The translations under genes and the position numbers were made by a program. From JAWLCG01 sp041687295 (GTDB lineage Bacteria > Planctomycetota > Phycisphaerae > SM23-33 > FEN-1343): DNA of 16,841 nucleotides. Below, in pieces: positions 1 to 5,874 of this stretch. The DNA lies in NCBI GenBank assembly GCA_041687295.1, contig JAWLCG010000069.1:1-16841 (forward strand), written 5' to 3'. How positions within the stretch are numbered: position 1 is the first letter of the stretch; every line of letters begins with the position of its first letter. The notes beneath the pieces were generated by a model, which saw nothing but the letters and a program-made list of their open reading frames with translations, had not been told where the DNA came from and did no database searches.

Positions 1-204
1 CCGCAGGGCCTTCATGTCGCTTGAGCCGACTCGCAGGCGAATCAGGCTGGCGACGCTGGGCAGGCGGATCTCGCCGATTTCGTAAATCGCCGAGCCGCTC
101 TGGACGGTGCTGCGGTAGCCGACAATGCCCAGAATCAGTGTGATGGCGGCGACGCCCAGGAAGGCCGTGATGAGCTTCTTACCGATGGTCCACTTCATCT
201 TCAT
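1..204 (-). CDS. Methyl-accepting chemotaxis protein, N-terminal fragment
   Basis: Only the first 68 codons are inside the window; the gene runs off the left edge. The translation begins MKMKWTIGKKLITAFLGVAA and has a short basic N-terminus, then one hydrophobic membrane segment at about residues 10-29, then the start of a periplasmic helix. This is the usual opening of methyl-accepting chemotaxis proteins with a four-helix-bundle sensor, which sense ligands outside the membrane and signal to CheA/CheW. The ATG at 204 is chosen because a GAGGA ribosome site (211-215) sits 6 bases upstream; the in-frame ATG at 198 would be 12 bases away. It lies 113 bases downstream of the small gene at 318-701 with no promoter I can see between, so the two are probably cotranscribed. 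The signalling domain is not visible, so a histidine kinase or other sensor with the same N-terminus remains possible. Confidence 0.75.
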   Translation of the reverse strand, partial: MKMKWTIGKKLITAFLGVAAITLILGIVGYRSTVQSGSAIYEIGEIRLPSVASLIRLRVGSSDMKALR

Positions 205-291
205 AGCGATTCCTCGTAGAGGGTGCCGGGCCGGAAGAGGGGCAGGACTCCCACGGACGACGGCTGGCAATGCGTTCCCCGATTCTGCACC

Positions 292-311
292 GGCCCCGGT
301 TCGCCGGGGCC
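292..311 (-). terminator. GC-rich hairpin between the helical-protein gene and the MCP gene
   Basis: An 8-bp perfect stem (GGCCCCGG / CCGGGGCC) closes a four-base loop, 6 bases after the stop codon of the 318-701 gene. There is no T-tract on either strand, so it is more likely an attenuating or mRNA-end-stabilising hairpin within an operon than a full intrinsic terminator. Confidence 0.4.
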
Positions 312-317
312 CCGATT

Positions 318-701
318 TCATTCGCTGCGCATGCCCGGCAGGCTCACCAAGCCCTGCAGAACCTGCAGGACCTCGCGGTGCTCGCTGCGGAGCTGGTCGT
401 CCAGGAAGGCCGTGTAGTGCAGCACGTCCTGCATGACGGCTTGGCCGTCGGCGCCGCCGGCGAGGTCGTCGGCGGCCTGCCCGAGGCGAGCGGAGGCCGA
501 GGCGAACAGTCCCGCCAGTGCCTCCAGCTGCTCGCCGTGGGCCTGGACGCTCCGGGCCGGCTCGCCCGAGGCCGAGTCGATCCGCTGCATCGCCTGCCGC
601 ACATCCGAGGCGCTAGCCCGCAGCCGGATCGACGCCGCCGTCAGAGACTCGCTGAACTGCCGGTCGTCCGGGTTACGCTGAGGGTCAGGCATTGGGCTCA
701 T
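318..701 (-). CDS. Small helical protein of unknown function in chemotaxis context
   Basis: This gene encodes 127 residues starting MSPMPDPQRN. I do not recognise a family. The sequence is rich in Ala, Gln, Leu, Arg and Glu, has no Cys, no membrane segment and no signal peptide, and looks almost entirely alpha-helical, so it is probably a cytoplasmic helical-bundle or coiled-coil protein. The start at 701 is preferred over the upstream in-frame start at 734 because GGAG lies about 6 bases before it. The gene follows a sigma-28-like promoter and a structured leader with a terminator (736-848), and precedes a methyl-accepting chemotaxis gene. An accessory role in chemotaxis or motility is therefore an inference from context only. 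It ends with TGA. Confidence 0.7.
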   Translation of the reverse strand: MSPMPDPQRNPDDRQFSESLTAASIRLRASASDVRQAMQRIDSASGEPARSVQAHGEQLEALAGLFASASARLGQAADDLAGGADGQAVMQDVLHYTAFLDDQLRSEHREVLQVLQGLVSLPGMRSE

Positions 702-735
702 CGATCGCTCCACTGAATTCAGGAGGCAGGGCAAT

Positions 736-792
736 AAAAAAAGGCACGCTCCGAAGGGGCGCTGACGTGGCAGCCCATTCGAATCGTGCCTT
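736..792 (-). terminator. Intrinsic terminator in the leader of the 318-701 gene
   Basis: On the minus strand AAGGCACG (785-792) pairs perfectly with CGTGCCTT (741-748), and the stem is followed by seven T residues (736-742). The intervening 36 bases hold a smaller internal hairpin. It lies about 35 bases upstream of the start codon at 701, so it would stop transcription before the gene. Its 5' strand overlaps the 3' strand of the conserved leader hairpin (788-826), so the two structures exclude each other. Confidence 0.75.
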
Positions 793-848
793 CGACTTGC
801 AGGTCCTATGCCCTGCCCGACAAGGCGGCCCCCGCTCGCTGCGGCAGG
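788..848 (-). promoter_or_regulatory. Structured leader RNA core, copy 1 (candidate riboswitch/attenuator)
   Basis: Read on the minus strand, a first hairpin (CCGC AGCGA GCGG, 832-844) is followed by a second one. In the second, GCCTT (822-826) pairs with AAGGC (788-792), an asymmetric internal loop follows, then GCAGG (812-816) pairs with CCTGC (799-803) around an 8-base loop. The strand AAGGC is also the 5' arm of the terminator at 736-792, so forming this hairpin should prevent termination. The same core occurs at 2138-2199 with almost identical bases in the helices and internal loop but a different apical loop. It starts about 24 bases downstream of a sigma-28-like -10 box. No known riboswitch consensus I can recall matches. 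Confidence 0.65.
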
Positions 849-872
849 CCTCGGGTCAAGTTGTCTGTCCTT

Positions 873-899
873 CTATCGGCTCGTGGATTTCGGACTTTA
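873..899 (-). promoter_or_regulatory. Sigma-28 (FliA)-type promoter
   Basis: On the minus strand TAAAGTCC (892-899), an 11-base spacer, then GCCGATAG (873-880). The sigma-28 consensus is TAAAGTTT, 11 bases, GCCGATAA, so 13 of 16 positions and the exact spacing match. It points into the leader at 736-848 and the genes at 318-701 and 1-204, which fits the chemotaxis content. Confidence 0.75.
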
Positions 900-1369
900 G
901 CGGCCTGTGCAGTTTTTCCTGGCTCTTCACCGATCTGCGAGGGGACCCAACCGACACCCGACTGGCCGCCGCGTGCCACGGACAGCCCCCACGGCTCGGG
1001 CGCCCGGTGGCCGGGCGATGGGCGGTCTGGCAGCCTCCCCGCAGACCAGTGAAAGACGGCTCTCATCCCAAACAGTTGGCGAAAGGAAACTCCCCTGGGG
1101 CTCTGCCCCAGACCCCGGGATTTGCCGCTTTGGGGCCACCAGCAGAACATAACAGGCGGCACCTCCTGGAGGTGCCGCCCGTGCTGTACGGCCATCCCGA
1201 CGACGCTCGGGTCGCTCTTCAGCGCCAGCGTTGCCCGATCCTCCGTCAGGACTCCCACAGGATACCCGCGCATGCTGGGGTCCCTAAATATATAAATCCC
1301 AGTGGTTTGGGGCTGGTCCCCATTCCTTTGGTTCAACTATGTGGGAGGAGAGCCTGAGGAATCTTTTCT
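900..1369. other. Intergenic region with hairpins, no convincing gene
   Basis: This stretch separates the receiver-like gene from the next leader. It holds a strong palindrome at 1155-1179, a 7-bp hairpin CTGGGGC TCT GCCCCAG at 1095-1111, and an AT-rich tract near 1285-1302 (TAAATATATAAAT) that stands out against the GC-rich background and could be part of a promoter. A minus-strand open frame crosses the region, but it overlaps the sigma-28 promoter and the leader and has no family resemblance I can see. Confidence 0.5.
1144..1179 (-). terminator. Strong 12-bp hairpin, candidate terminator of the receiver-like gene
   Basis: GGCGGCACCTCC (1155-1166) and GGAGGTGCCGCC (1168-1179) are a perfect inverted repeat around one base. 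On the minus strand the stem is followed by TGTTATGTTCT, moderately T-rich. It lies about 190 bases after the stop codon at 1370. The T-run is interrupted, so termination is plausible but not certain. Confidence 0.45.
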
Positions 1370-2050
1370 CTACCGACCCCGCAGCAGCCCCTGGAGCTTG
1401 AGGCGGAGCTGGCCGAGCTCCTTGCTCTTGAAGGCGTGGCGCGTGCGGTCGAGGACCTCGACGGTCTCGATGAGGGCCTCGGTCAGGACGTCGAGCTTGG
1501 GGCAGCTGAGCAGCTGGCAGACCTCATCGGCCTGCTCAGCGGCCGAGGCCGGCCCACTCACCCGCCGGGCCAGGGCGTTGATGTTGGCCAGCGTCGCCGC
1601 CAGGTGGCGCTGCGAGATCGTCAGAAACCGTTCCAGGGACATCTCCGCCGCTCTGGCTGGCCCCGGCCCGGGCAAACCCCCGGGCGGGCCGGCAGACGCC
1701 TGCCGCGCCACCGCCTCCACCAACTCCTCGAGGCTCTCCCACTGCCCTTCGAACTGGGCGGCGACCAGGATGGGCAGGGCCTCCTCGCGCTGGCAGCGTA
1801 CGATGACGACCGAGGGCACCGCCCCCAGGGCCTGCCGCAGCGTCACCAGTAACTCGGGCGATTCCTGGGCGAGCACCCGGGCATCCAGAACAACCAGGTC
1901 GGGCGCGTCGACCGCCACCCGCTCGGCGAGACCGTCGGCGTCTGTCAGCCGCGTGCAGCGATGGCCCAGCCGCTCGAACTGAGCGGACGCCCGGGCCAGG
2001 CACGTCTCCTGCGGGCAGACGATCAGGATTTGCAGCGCCGATACCGTCAT
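1370..2050 (-). CDS. Degenerate receiver-domain protein with helical C-terminus
   Basis: The protein has 226 residues. Residues 5-115 follow the receiver (response regulator) pattern: a first beta strand ALQILIV, a later strand DLVVLDARV with Asp56 in the phospho-acceptor place, then VPSVVIV. The acidic pair normally found after strand 1 is replaced by Cys-Pro (VCPQET), and no clear conserved Lys or Thr follows, so phosphotransfer is doubtful. After a Pro/Gly-rich linker (about 119-133) comes an all-helical C-terminal part with no DNA-binding or enzyme motif I recognise. The start at 2050 is chosen because longer frames would translate through the terminator at 2081-2142; AGGAAAGGGG lies upstream at somewhat long spacing. 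It has its own sigma-28-like promoter and the same leader RNA as the 318-701 gene. A role as a non-canonical signalling partner in chemotaxis is inferred. Confidence 0.7.
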   Translation of the reverse strand: MTVSALQILIVCPQETCLARASAQFERLGHRCTRLTDADGLAERVAVDAPDLVVLDARVLAQESPELLVTLRQALGAVPSVVIVRCQREEALPILVAAQFEGQWESLEELVEAVARQASAGPPGGLPGPGPARAAEMSLERFLTISQRHLAATLANINALARRVSGPASAAEQADEVCQLLSCPKLDVLTEALIETVEVLDRTRHAFKSKELGQLRLKLQGLLRGR

Positions 2051-2080
2051 GCCAGGTCGGTCCCCTTTCCTGGCGCCACG

Positions 2081-2142
2081 AAAAAAGGCACGGCCGGAGC
2101 CTGCCCCCCTGCGCACAAGGGAACCAGCCTCGGACTTGCCTT
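2081..2142 (-). terminator. Intrinsic terminator in the leader of the receiver-like gene
   Basis: On the minus strand AAGGCA (2137-2142) pairs with TGCCTT (2085-2090), and the T-run (2081-2086) is six long, ending about 30 bases before the ATG at 2050. The 46 bases between hold weaker internal pairing. As in copy 1, the 5' arm is shared with the conserved leader hairpin, so the structures are mutually exclusive. The closing stem is shorter than in copy 1 (6 rather than 8 bp). Confidence 0.65.
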
Positions 2143-2199
2143 CGACTTGCAGGCCCAAAGTCCTGCCCGACAAGGCGCCCCCCTGCGTTGCGGGGCAGC
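2138..2199 (-). promoter_or_regulatory. Structured leader RNA core, copy 2 (candidate riboswitch/attenuator)
   Basis: On the minus strand a first hairpin (CCCC at 2192-2195, loop GCAACGCA, GGGG at 2180-2183) precedes the conserved one: GCCTT (2172-2176) with AAGGC (2138-2142), internal loop, then GCAGG (2162-2166) with CCTGC (2149-2153) and an 8-base loop. Helices and internal-loop bases are the same as in copy 1, while the apical loop and the first hairpin differ in sequence but keep their pairing. This pattern suggests selection on structure. Confidence 0.65.
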
Positions 2200-2216
2200 G
2201 TCTTCAGTTACAGGAC

Positions 2217-2244
2217 CCATCGGCCAGTTACGGGCCGACCTTGA
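2217..2244 (-). promoter_or_regulatory. Sigma-28-like promoter, weaker match
   Basis: On the minus strand TCAAGGTC (2237-2244), 12 bases, GCCGATGG (2217-2224). The -10 box keeps GCCGAT; the -35 box is a partial match and the spacer is one base longer than consensus. Its position, 17 bases before the leader hairpin, parallels the better promoter at 873-899. Confidence 0.5.
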
Positions 2245-2700
2245 GCAACAGCCAGCAGCCCGCTGGGCCTCAGGGGCCGGCCATCGGGCAGAAAGAGGAC
2301 GACAGCAAGTGGCCGGGCAGGTCACGTGCACAACTCCCGAATCGCGTCAGCGTCAGAGCAAGGCCTGCACAGACCCTCAGCCCTCCCTTCCGGCTGAACC
2401 GGACATGCCTCCGGGAGAGCAGCCCGTCCAGGCGTAATAACTTTTCCTGTCCCGAGCCTATCGACACCCGCCCGTACAGCCTTTACCTGAATACAGTGAC
2501 AGCCTCTTCCCCTACTGAATGCAGGGCCAGATGGCAGCCGGGGGAGTGGAGATGTCGGAAGTATTCGTGCCATTCGTGTCCACCGCGCTTTTGGAGTGCG
2601 GCGTCAAGGCCGCCGCACTCCATACGGCGCTGGCGTCCTGGGCCTCCATTGGCCGCTACGGCTGACGATTCGACGTCCCAAGACGGGGCGGCAGGCGGTC
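2245..2700. other. Intergenic region between receiver-like gene and rnfB
   Basis: I see no gene here. It contains a short tandem motif ATTCGTGCC / ATTCGTGTCC around 2563-2581 and the interspersed palindrome at 2593-2621. Base composition is somewhat less GC-biased than the coding regions. Confidence 0.5.
2593..2621. repeat. Interspersed palindromic repeat, copy A
   Basis: GGAGTGCGGCG (2593-2603) and CGCCGCACTCC (2611-2621) form a perfect 11-bp inverted repeat around a 7-base loop. The palindrome and its right flank (GGCGCTGGC followed by a TCC) recur at 12766-12835. From memory, similar GGAGTGCGGCGGC elements are frequent in planctomycete and verrucomicrobial genomes. Confidence 0.7.
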
Positions 2701-3540
2701 TCAGGCCTCGGGCCGCTCGGGGCGCGGCTCGTGCGTTCGGCCTCGCCAGGGCAGGCAGTGGACCGGACACTTGGCCGAGGCCGTTTGCAGTTCGTCGGCG
2801 CGGGCAGGGTCGTAGCGGCCATAGTCGAGGTGCGAGAGGTTGTCCTGGACGTGGAACAGGTCGCACGTCCGCTCGCATTGGCGGCAGGCGATGCAACCGA
2901 CGGGGCAGACGGCGCGGGTGTTCTTGCCGGGGTCGCGGTTGGAGCAGGCGACGACGACCTGCAGGTCGGCCTTGAACGGTGCGAGGGAGATAATGTGCCG
3001 CGGGCAGGCCCGCACGCAGGCCCCGCAGCCGGTGCAGCGGGCATAGTCGACCTCGGCCAGGCTGTCGATGACGTGGATGGCGTCGAACGGGCAGGCCCGC
3101 TCGCAGTCGCCGAAGCCCAGGCAGCCGTAAACGCACGCCTGCACCCCCGGGGTCATGGTGGCCGCGAAACAGGTCCGCTCGCCGCGGTAGTCGGGTTTCT
3201 GGCCCCGGTCGGCCGAGCGGGCGCCGCAGTGGACGATCGCGTACACGGGGGCCGACTCGACCGGCGCGGTGCCCAGGATGCTCGCCAGGGCGGCCGCACA
3301 CTTGGGCCCGCCGGGGGTGCACAGGCCCACCTCGGCCCGCCCCTCGGCCAGGGCGACGGCGTACTCGTGGCAGCCCGCGTAGCCGCACGCCCCGCAGTTG
3401 ATGCCCGGCAGGACCTCCTCCAGGGGCGCGACCTTGGGGTCCTCGTGCACGTGCCAGCGCCGGCTGACGTAGCCCAGCACCACCGCCAGCACCACGCCGA
3501 GGCCCACCAGCACGCCAGCCGCGATCAGAAAGGTCGTCAT
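2701..3540 (-). CDS. rnfB: Electron transport complex subunit RnfB
   Basis: RnfB is the ferredoxin-handling subunit of the Rnf complex, which moves electrons between ferredoxin and NAD+ while pumping ions across the membrane. The 279-residue protein has one N-terminal membrane helix (about 4-24). A four-cysteine cluster follows (Cys49, 52, 57, 74, in the typical NCGACGYAGC setting). Then come ferredoxin-type motifs: Cys136/140/146/150 in YGCLGFGDCERAC, Cys169/172/175/179 in CTGCGACVRAC, and Cys212/216/219/222/226 in CPVGCIACRQCERTC, with further Cys at 199, 258 and 262. This matches the long multi-cluster RnfB of anaerobes. No rnfA, C, D, E or G gene is seen on either side. Its start lies 94 bases from the heparinase-like stop codon. 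The ribosome site is weak (GGGTGAAGG). Confidence 0.93.
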   Translation of the reverse strand: MTTFLIAAGVLVGLGVVLAVVLGYVSRRWHVHEDPKVAPLEEVLPGINCGACGYAGCHEYAVALAEGRAEVGLCTPGGPKCAAALASILGTAPVESAPVYAIVHCGARSADRGQKPDYRGERTCFAATMTPGVQACVYGCLGFGDCERACPFDAIHVIDSLAEVDYARCTGCGACVRACPRHIISLAPFKADLQVVVACSNRDPGKNTRAVCPVGCIACRQCERTCDLFHVQDNLSHLDYGRYDPARADELQTASAKCPVHCLPWRGRTHEPRPERPEA

Positions 3541-3587
3541 GCCTTCACCCTATGCCCCACAAAGCCTCCAGGGCAAGGGCCCCGCCG

Positions 3588-3623
3588 GCTTCTGCCCCTC
3601 ACCGGGCGAGCCCCGGCAGAAGC
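3588..3623 (-). terminator. Inverted repeat after the heparinase-like gene
   Basis: GCTTCTGCC (3588-3596) and GGCAGAAGC (3615-3623) form a 9-bp perfect stem, with a nested GC-rich helix in the loop, 12 bases after the stop codon at 3635. No T-run follows, so it may act as an mRNA 3' stabiliser or a weak terminator ahead of rnfB. Confidence 0.45.
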
Positions 3624-3634
3624 GGCAGGCGCTG

Positions 3635-5698
3635 TCACGACTTCGGCGCCCACCACGGCGGCAGCGCCTCGAGATCGGGTGTGTTGGGGCCGGCGGCCCG
3701 GAAGGCCTTCAGCATCCGCTCTTGGCCGTCGGCGATGCCGTCGGCGCTCTCGCCGTTGACGGCAGAGAGCATCCATCGACCGTTGCGCTGGCCAAACACG
3801 ATGCGATCGCTCAGCACGTCACCGCAAATCACCTCCAGGACGCCCGGCTCCTCGCAGCGGACCTCGGGCACGGCACCGTCTTGCTTGCGCAGCGGGAACA
3901 GAACCGTCAGGAAACATGTCGTCCGGGAAACGCTCTCCGGCCGAACGCGGACATACGTCAGGCGCTCAGCCTGTCGGCGACGCGTCCAGGCCTCTGTGTC
4001 CATGGCCTGCCCACCGAGGGCATTGAGCATGTGGAGGTCCCACTGCTCGCCCTGCACCACGGCTCGGCCGGGCGCGAGGGCGACCGGGTGCCGTGTCTGG
4101 AGCCGCCACTCGAGCTCGGCGGGGCTGTCCGCCTCCAGGTCGTCCAGGATGACCAGGTAAGAGCCGTTCACCATCACCATGTGGCGGACGAACCGCTGCA
4201 GAGACTCCGCCTCGTACACATCCGACAGGTCCGAGGCCAGGTAGTGGAACCGACGGCCCGAGCCGAAGCGAAGGAACTCGCCCCGTCGGCCCTTGCGCTG
4301 GCCCTGCCCGTCGACCAGGACCGTGGAGTGCTTCTCCGTCTCGCCGTCGCCGTAGCCGGGGTCGTGGACCAGCCTCTCCTCGCCGGCCACCAGGACGAAT
4401 GAGCCGAGGTCCTGGTTGGAGTGCGAGCGGTTGCTGATCCAGCCGCCGTTGTAGGCCACCCACAGGTCCGGCGACCGCAGGACCGCGTGCCCCGCGCCGC
4501 GGAACAGCACTGCGTCCTGCAGCGGGGGGCGTGGCTGGAACAGCTGCGACGGCGCGTCCTCGCGGCGCCACAGGAAGTAGAACGGCGAGGTGCCCCGCCA
4601 CTTGTAGCGCGTGCCGCCGTTGTCGGCCGCCCACAGCAGCAGCGGGTCGCCTCCCGGCACGAGGGCCTCCAGCAGGGCCGACCGCACGCTGTTGGGCCCC
4701 GAGGGCGCGCTGTCGCGCAGGGCCTCCAACTCCTGCCGCCGGGCAGCGTCCAGGCGGTGGCGGGTATGATACCGGCTCCACAGGTCCTGCAGGACCCGCT
4801 CCTCCATGTTATTGAAGTTCGCGTACAGGCCGTCCGGCCCCTGCAGGTAGATTTCCCAGTACCCCGCGAGCTTCTCGGTCAGCCGGGCCAGGACAGCCCG
4901 ATCGAAGCCCCACATCCGGCCGGCGGCCATGATGAAGTAGAACGCCCACTCCCGGCCGTAGTCGGCGTACATGATACCCTCGTGGCCGCCGCCGTCGCTC
5001 TGGAACACGTGGTCGACGAAGGCAGGCAAGTACTGCCGGGCCATCTCGGCCGCCCGCTTCGCCCGGTCGTCTTCGAAGCAGAGCGCCAGGGCCGCCATCC
5101 CCATGCCGCCGTGGACCACGCCCGCCCAATTGCTGACGTGGTTCGTCACCCACCAGTCCTGCTGGTCCTCGGCGACGGCGTCATTCGCCCCGGAGCTCTG
5201 GCCGAGCAGGGAGACCAGGTACGGCTCGATTCCCCGGGTCAGCAGCGCCGTTCGCAGCGTCTGGCGCTCGCCGCTGTCCAGGCAGTCGTGGCACCAATCG
5301 TACACCAGCGCGCAGGCCATGGCGGCACCGGCAGTCTCCAGTGCGGCCCCCTGGTTCCAGTCCCTGGGCAGGGCCCAGAATTCCAGGGGCTGCTCGGCCA
5401 CATACAGGGCCTCGCGCTTCGCCCGGACGGCGTACTCCTCACGGCCCGTGATGACGTAAGCGAACGCACAGGTTCCCGCGTTGCCCAGGTACCACCGCGC
5501 CAGCCCGAGCGGGTTCTTCGCCCCGCCATACCCCAGCGAGGTCTGCGCGTCGAAGGTCTCGGTGGGCGTGGTCAGGATGTAGTCGGCATTGGCCTGCATC
5601 ATGGCCCATCGCTGCCGGAAGGGCTCCTTCTCCATCCGCTGGCGAAGCAGGGGGATATCCTTCTTGTCAAAAAACAGGTACGGGCGTTCTGTGCACAT
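3635..5698 (-). CDS. Heparinase II/III-like protein (polysaccharide lyase family-like)
   Basis: The protein has 687 residues. The first part (about 1-380) is Trp/Tyr-rich and helical, as in the alpha/alpha toroid of heparinase II/III and oligoalginate lyases. Telling stretches are NHVSNWAGVVHGG (186-198), DGGGHEGIMYADYG (235-248), and at the start of the beta-sandwich RSHSNQDLGSF (424-434) followed by HDPGYGDGE (445-453). In the family, Asn, His and Tyr at such places serve beta-elimination cleavage of uronic-acid polysaccharides; which residue does what here is inference. The start MCTERPYLFF at 5698 has GGAG 10 bases upstream. No signal peptide is visible, which suggests cytoplasmic action on imported oligosaccharides unless a longer start is used (the frame is open to 5791 but that extension is Pro-rich and not signal-like). 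It lies 176 bases downstream of a glycoside hydrolase gene on the same strand. Confidence 0.8.
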   Translation of the reverse strand: MCTERPYLFFDKKDIPLLRQRMEKEPFRQRWAMMQANADYILTTPTETFDAQTSLGYGGAKNPLGLARWYLGNAGTCAFAYVITGREEYAVRAKREALYVAEQPLEFWALPRDWNQGAALETAGAAMACALVYDWCHDCLDSGERQTLRTALLTRGIEPYLVSLLGQSSGANDAVAEDQQDWWVTNHVSNWAGVVHGGMGMAALALCFEDDRAKRAAEMARQYLPAFVDHVFQSDGGGHEGIMYADYGREWAFYFIMAAGRMWGFDRAVLARLTEKLAGYWEIYLQGPDGLYANFNNMEERVLQDLWSRYHTRHRLDAARRQELEALRDSAPSGPNSVRSALLEALVPGGDPLLLWAADNGGTRYKWRGTSPFYFLWRREDAPSQLFQPRPPLQDAVLFRGAGHAVLRSPDLWVAYNGGWISNRSHSNQDLGSFVLVAGEERLVHDPGYGDGETEKHSTVLVDGQGQRKGRRGEFLRFGSGRRFHYLASDLSDVYEAESLQRFVRHMVMVNGSYLVILDDLEADSPAELEWRLQTRHPVALAPGRAVVQGEQWDLHMLNALGGQAMDTEAWTRRRQAERLTYVRVRPESVSRTTCFLTVLFPLRKQDGAVPEVRCEEPGVLEVICGDVLSDRIVFGQRNGRWMLSAVNGESADGIADGQERMLKAFRAAGPNTPDLEALPPWWAPKS

Positions 5699-5798
5699 CG
5701 AACGGATACTCCATGAGCCCGGCCGACAGCGGAGCGTGTCTGGGCCGGTCGGGGGAAGGGCGGGGTTGGGGTGGCACGGGAGACTCGACACCGGCGGA

Positions 5799-5832
5799 TC
5801 TCGCAGGGCGGACGGATGCCCGCCCTGCGAGA
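5799..5832. terminator. 13-bp inverted repeat between the two polysaccharide genes
   Basis: TCTCGCAGGGCGG (5799-5811) and CCGCCCTGCGAGA (5820-5832) form a perfect stem with an 8-base loop, about 43 bases after the glycoside hydrolase stop codon on the minus strand. There is no T-run. The adjoining N gap (5836-5845) may hide more of the same repeat. Confidence 0.5.
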
Positions 5833-5835
5833 GGC

Positions 5836-5845
5836 NNNNNNNNNN
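5836..5845. other. Assembly gap of ten Ns
   Basis: Ten undetermined bases directly beside a strong inverted repeat. Ten Ns is a usual scaffolding placeholder, so the real missing length is unknown. Confidence 0.95.
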
Positions 5846-5874
5846 GTCTGGAAGCCGGAACGGTGCCCGGGCCC

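Noticed and set aside
736..848. Leader as a known riboswitch (cyclic-di-GMP I or II, TPP, glycine, cobalamin, fluoride, guanidine)
   Set aside because: None of the conserved core strings I remember for these classes is present in either copy. This is from memory; an Rfam scan would settle it.
806..1336. Minus-strand open frame of 176 codons between the receiver-like gene and the next leader
   Set aside because: It overlaps the sigma-28 promoter and the first leader hairpin, includes the perfect palindrome at 1155-1179, and shows no family resemblance. Its first 40 codons after the ATG near 1274 look somewhat protein-like, so a short peptide cannot be fully excluded.
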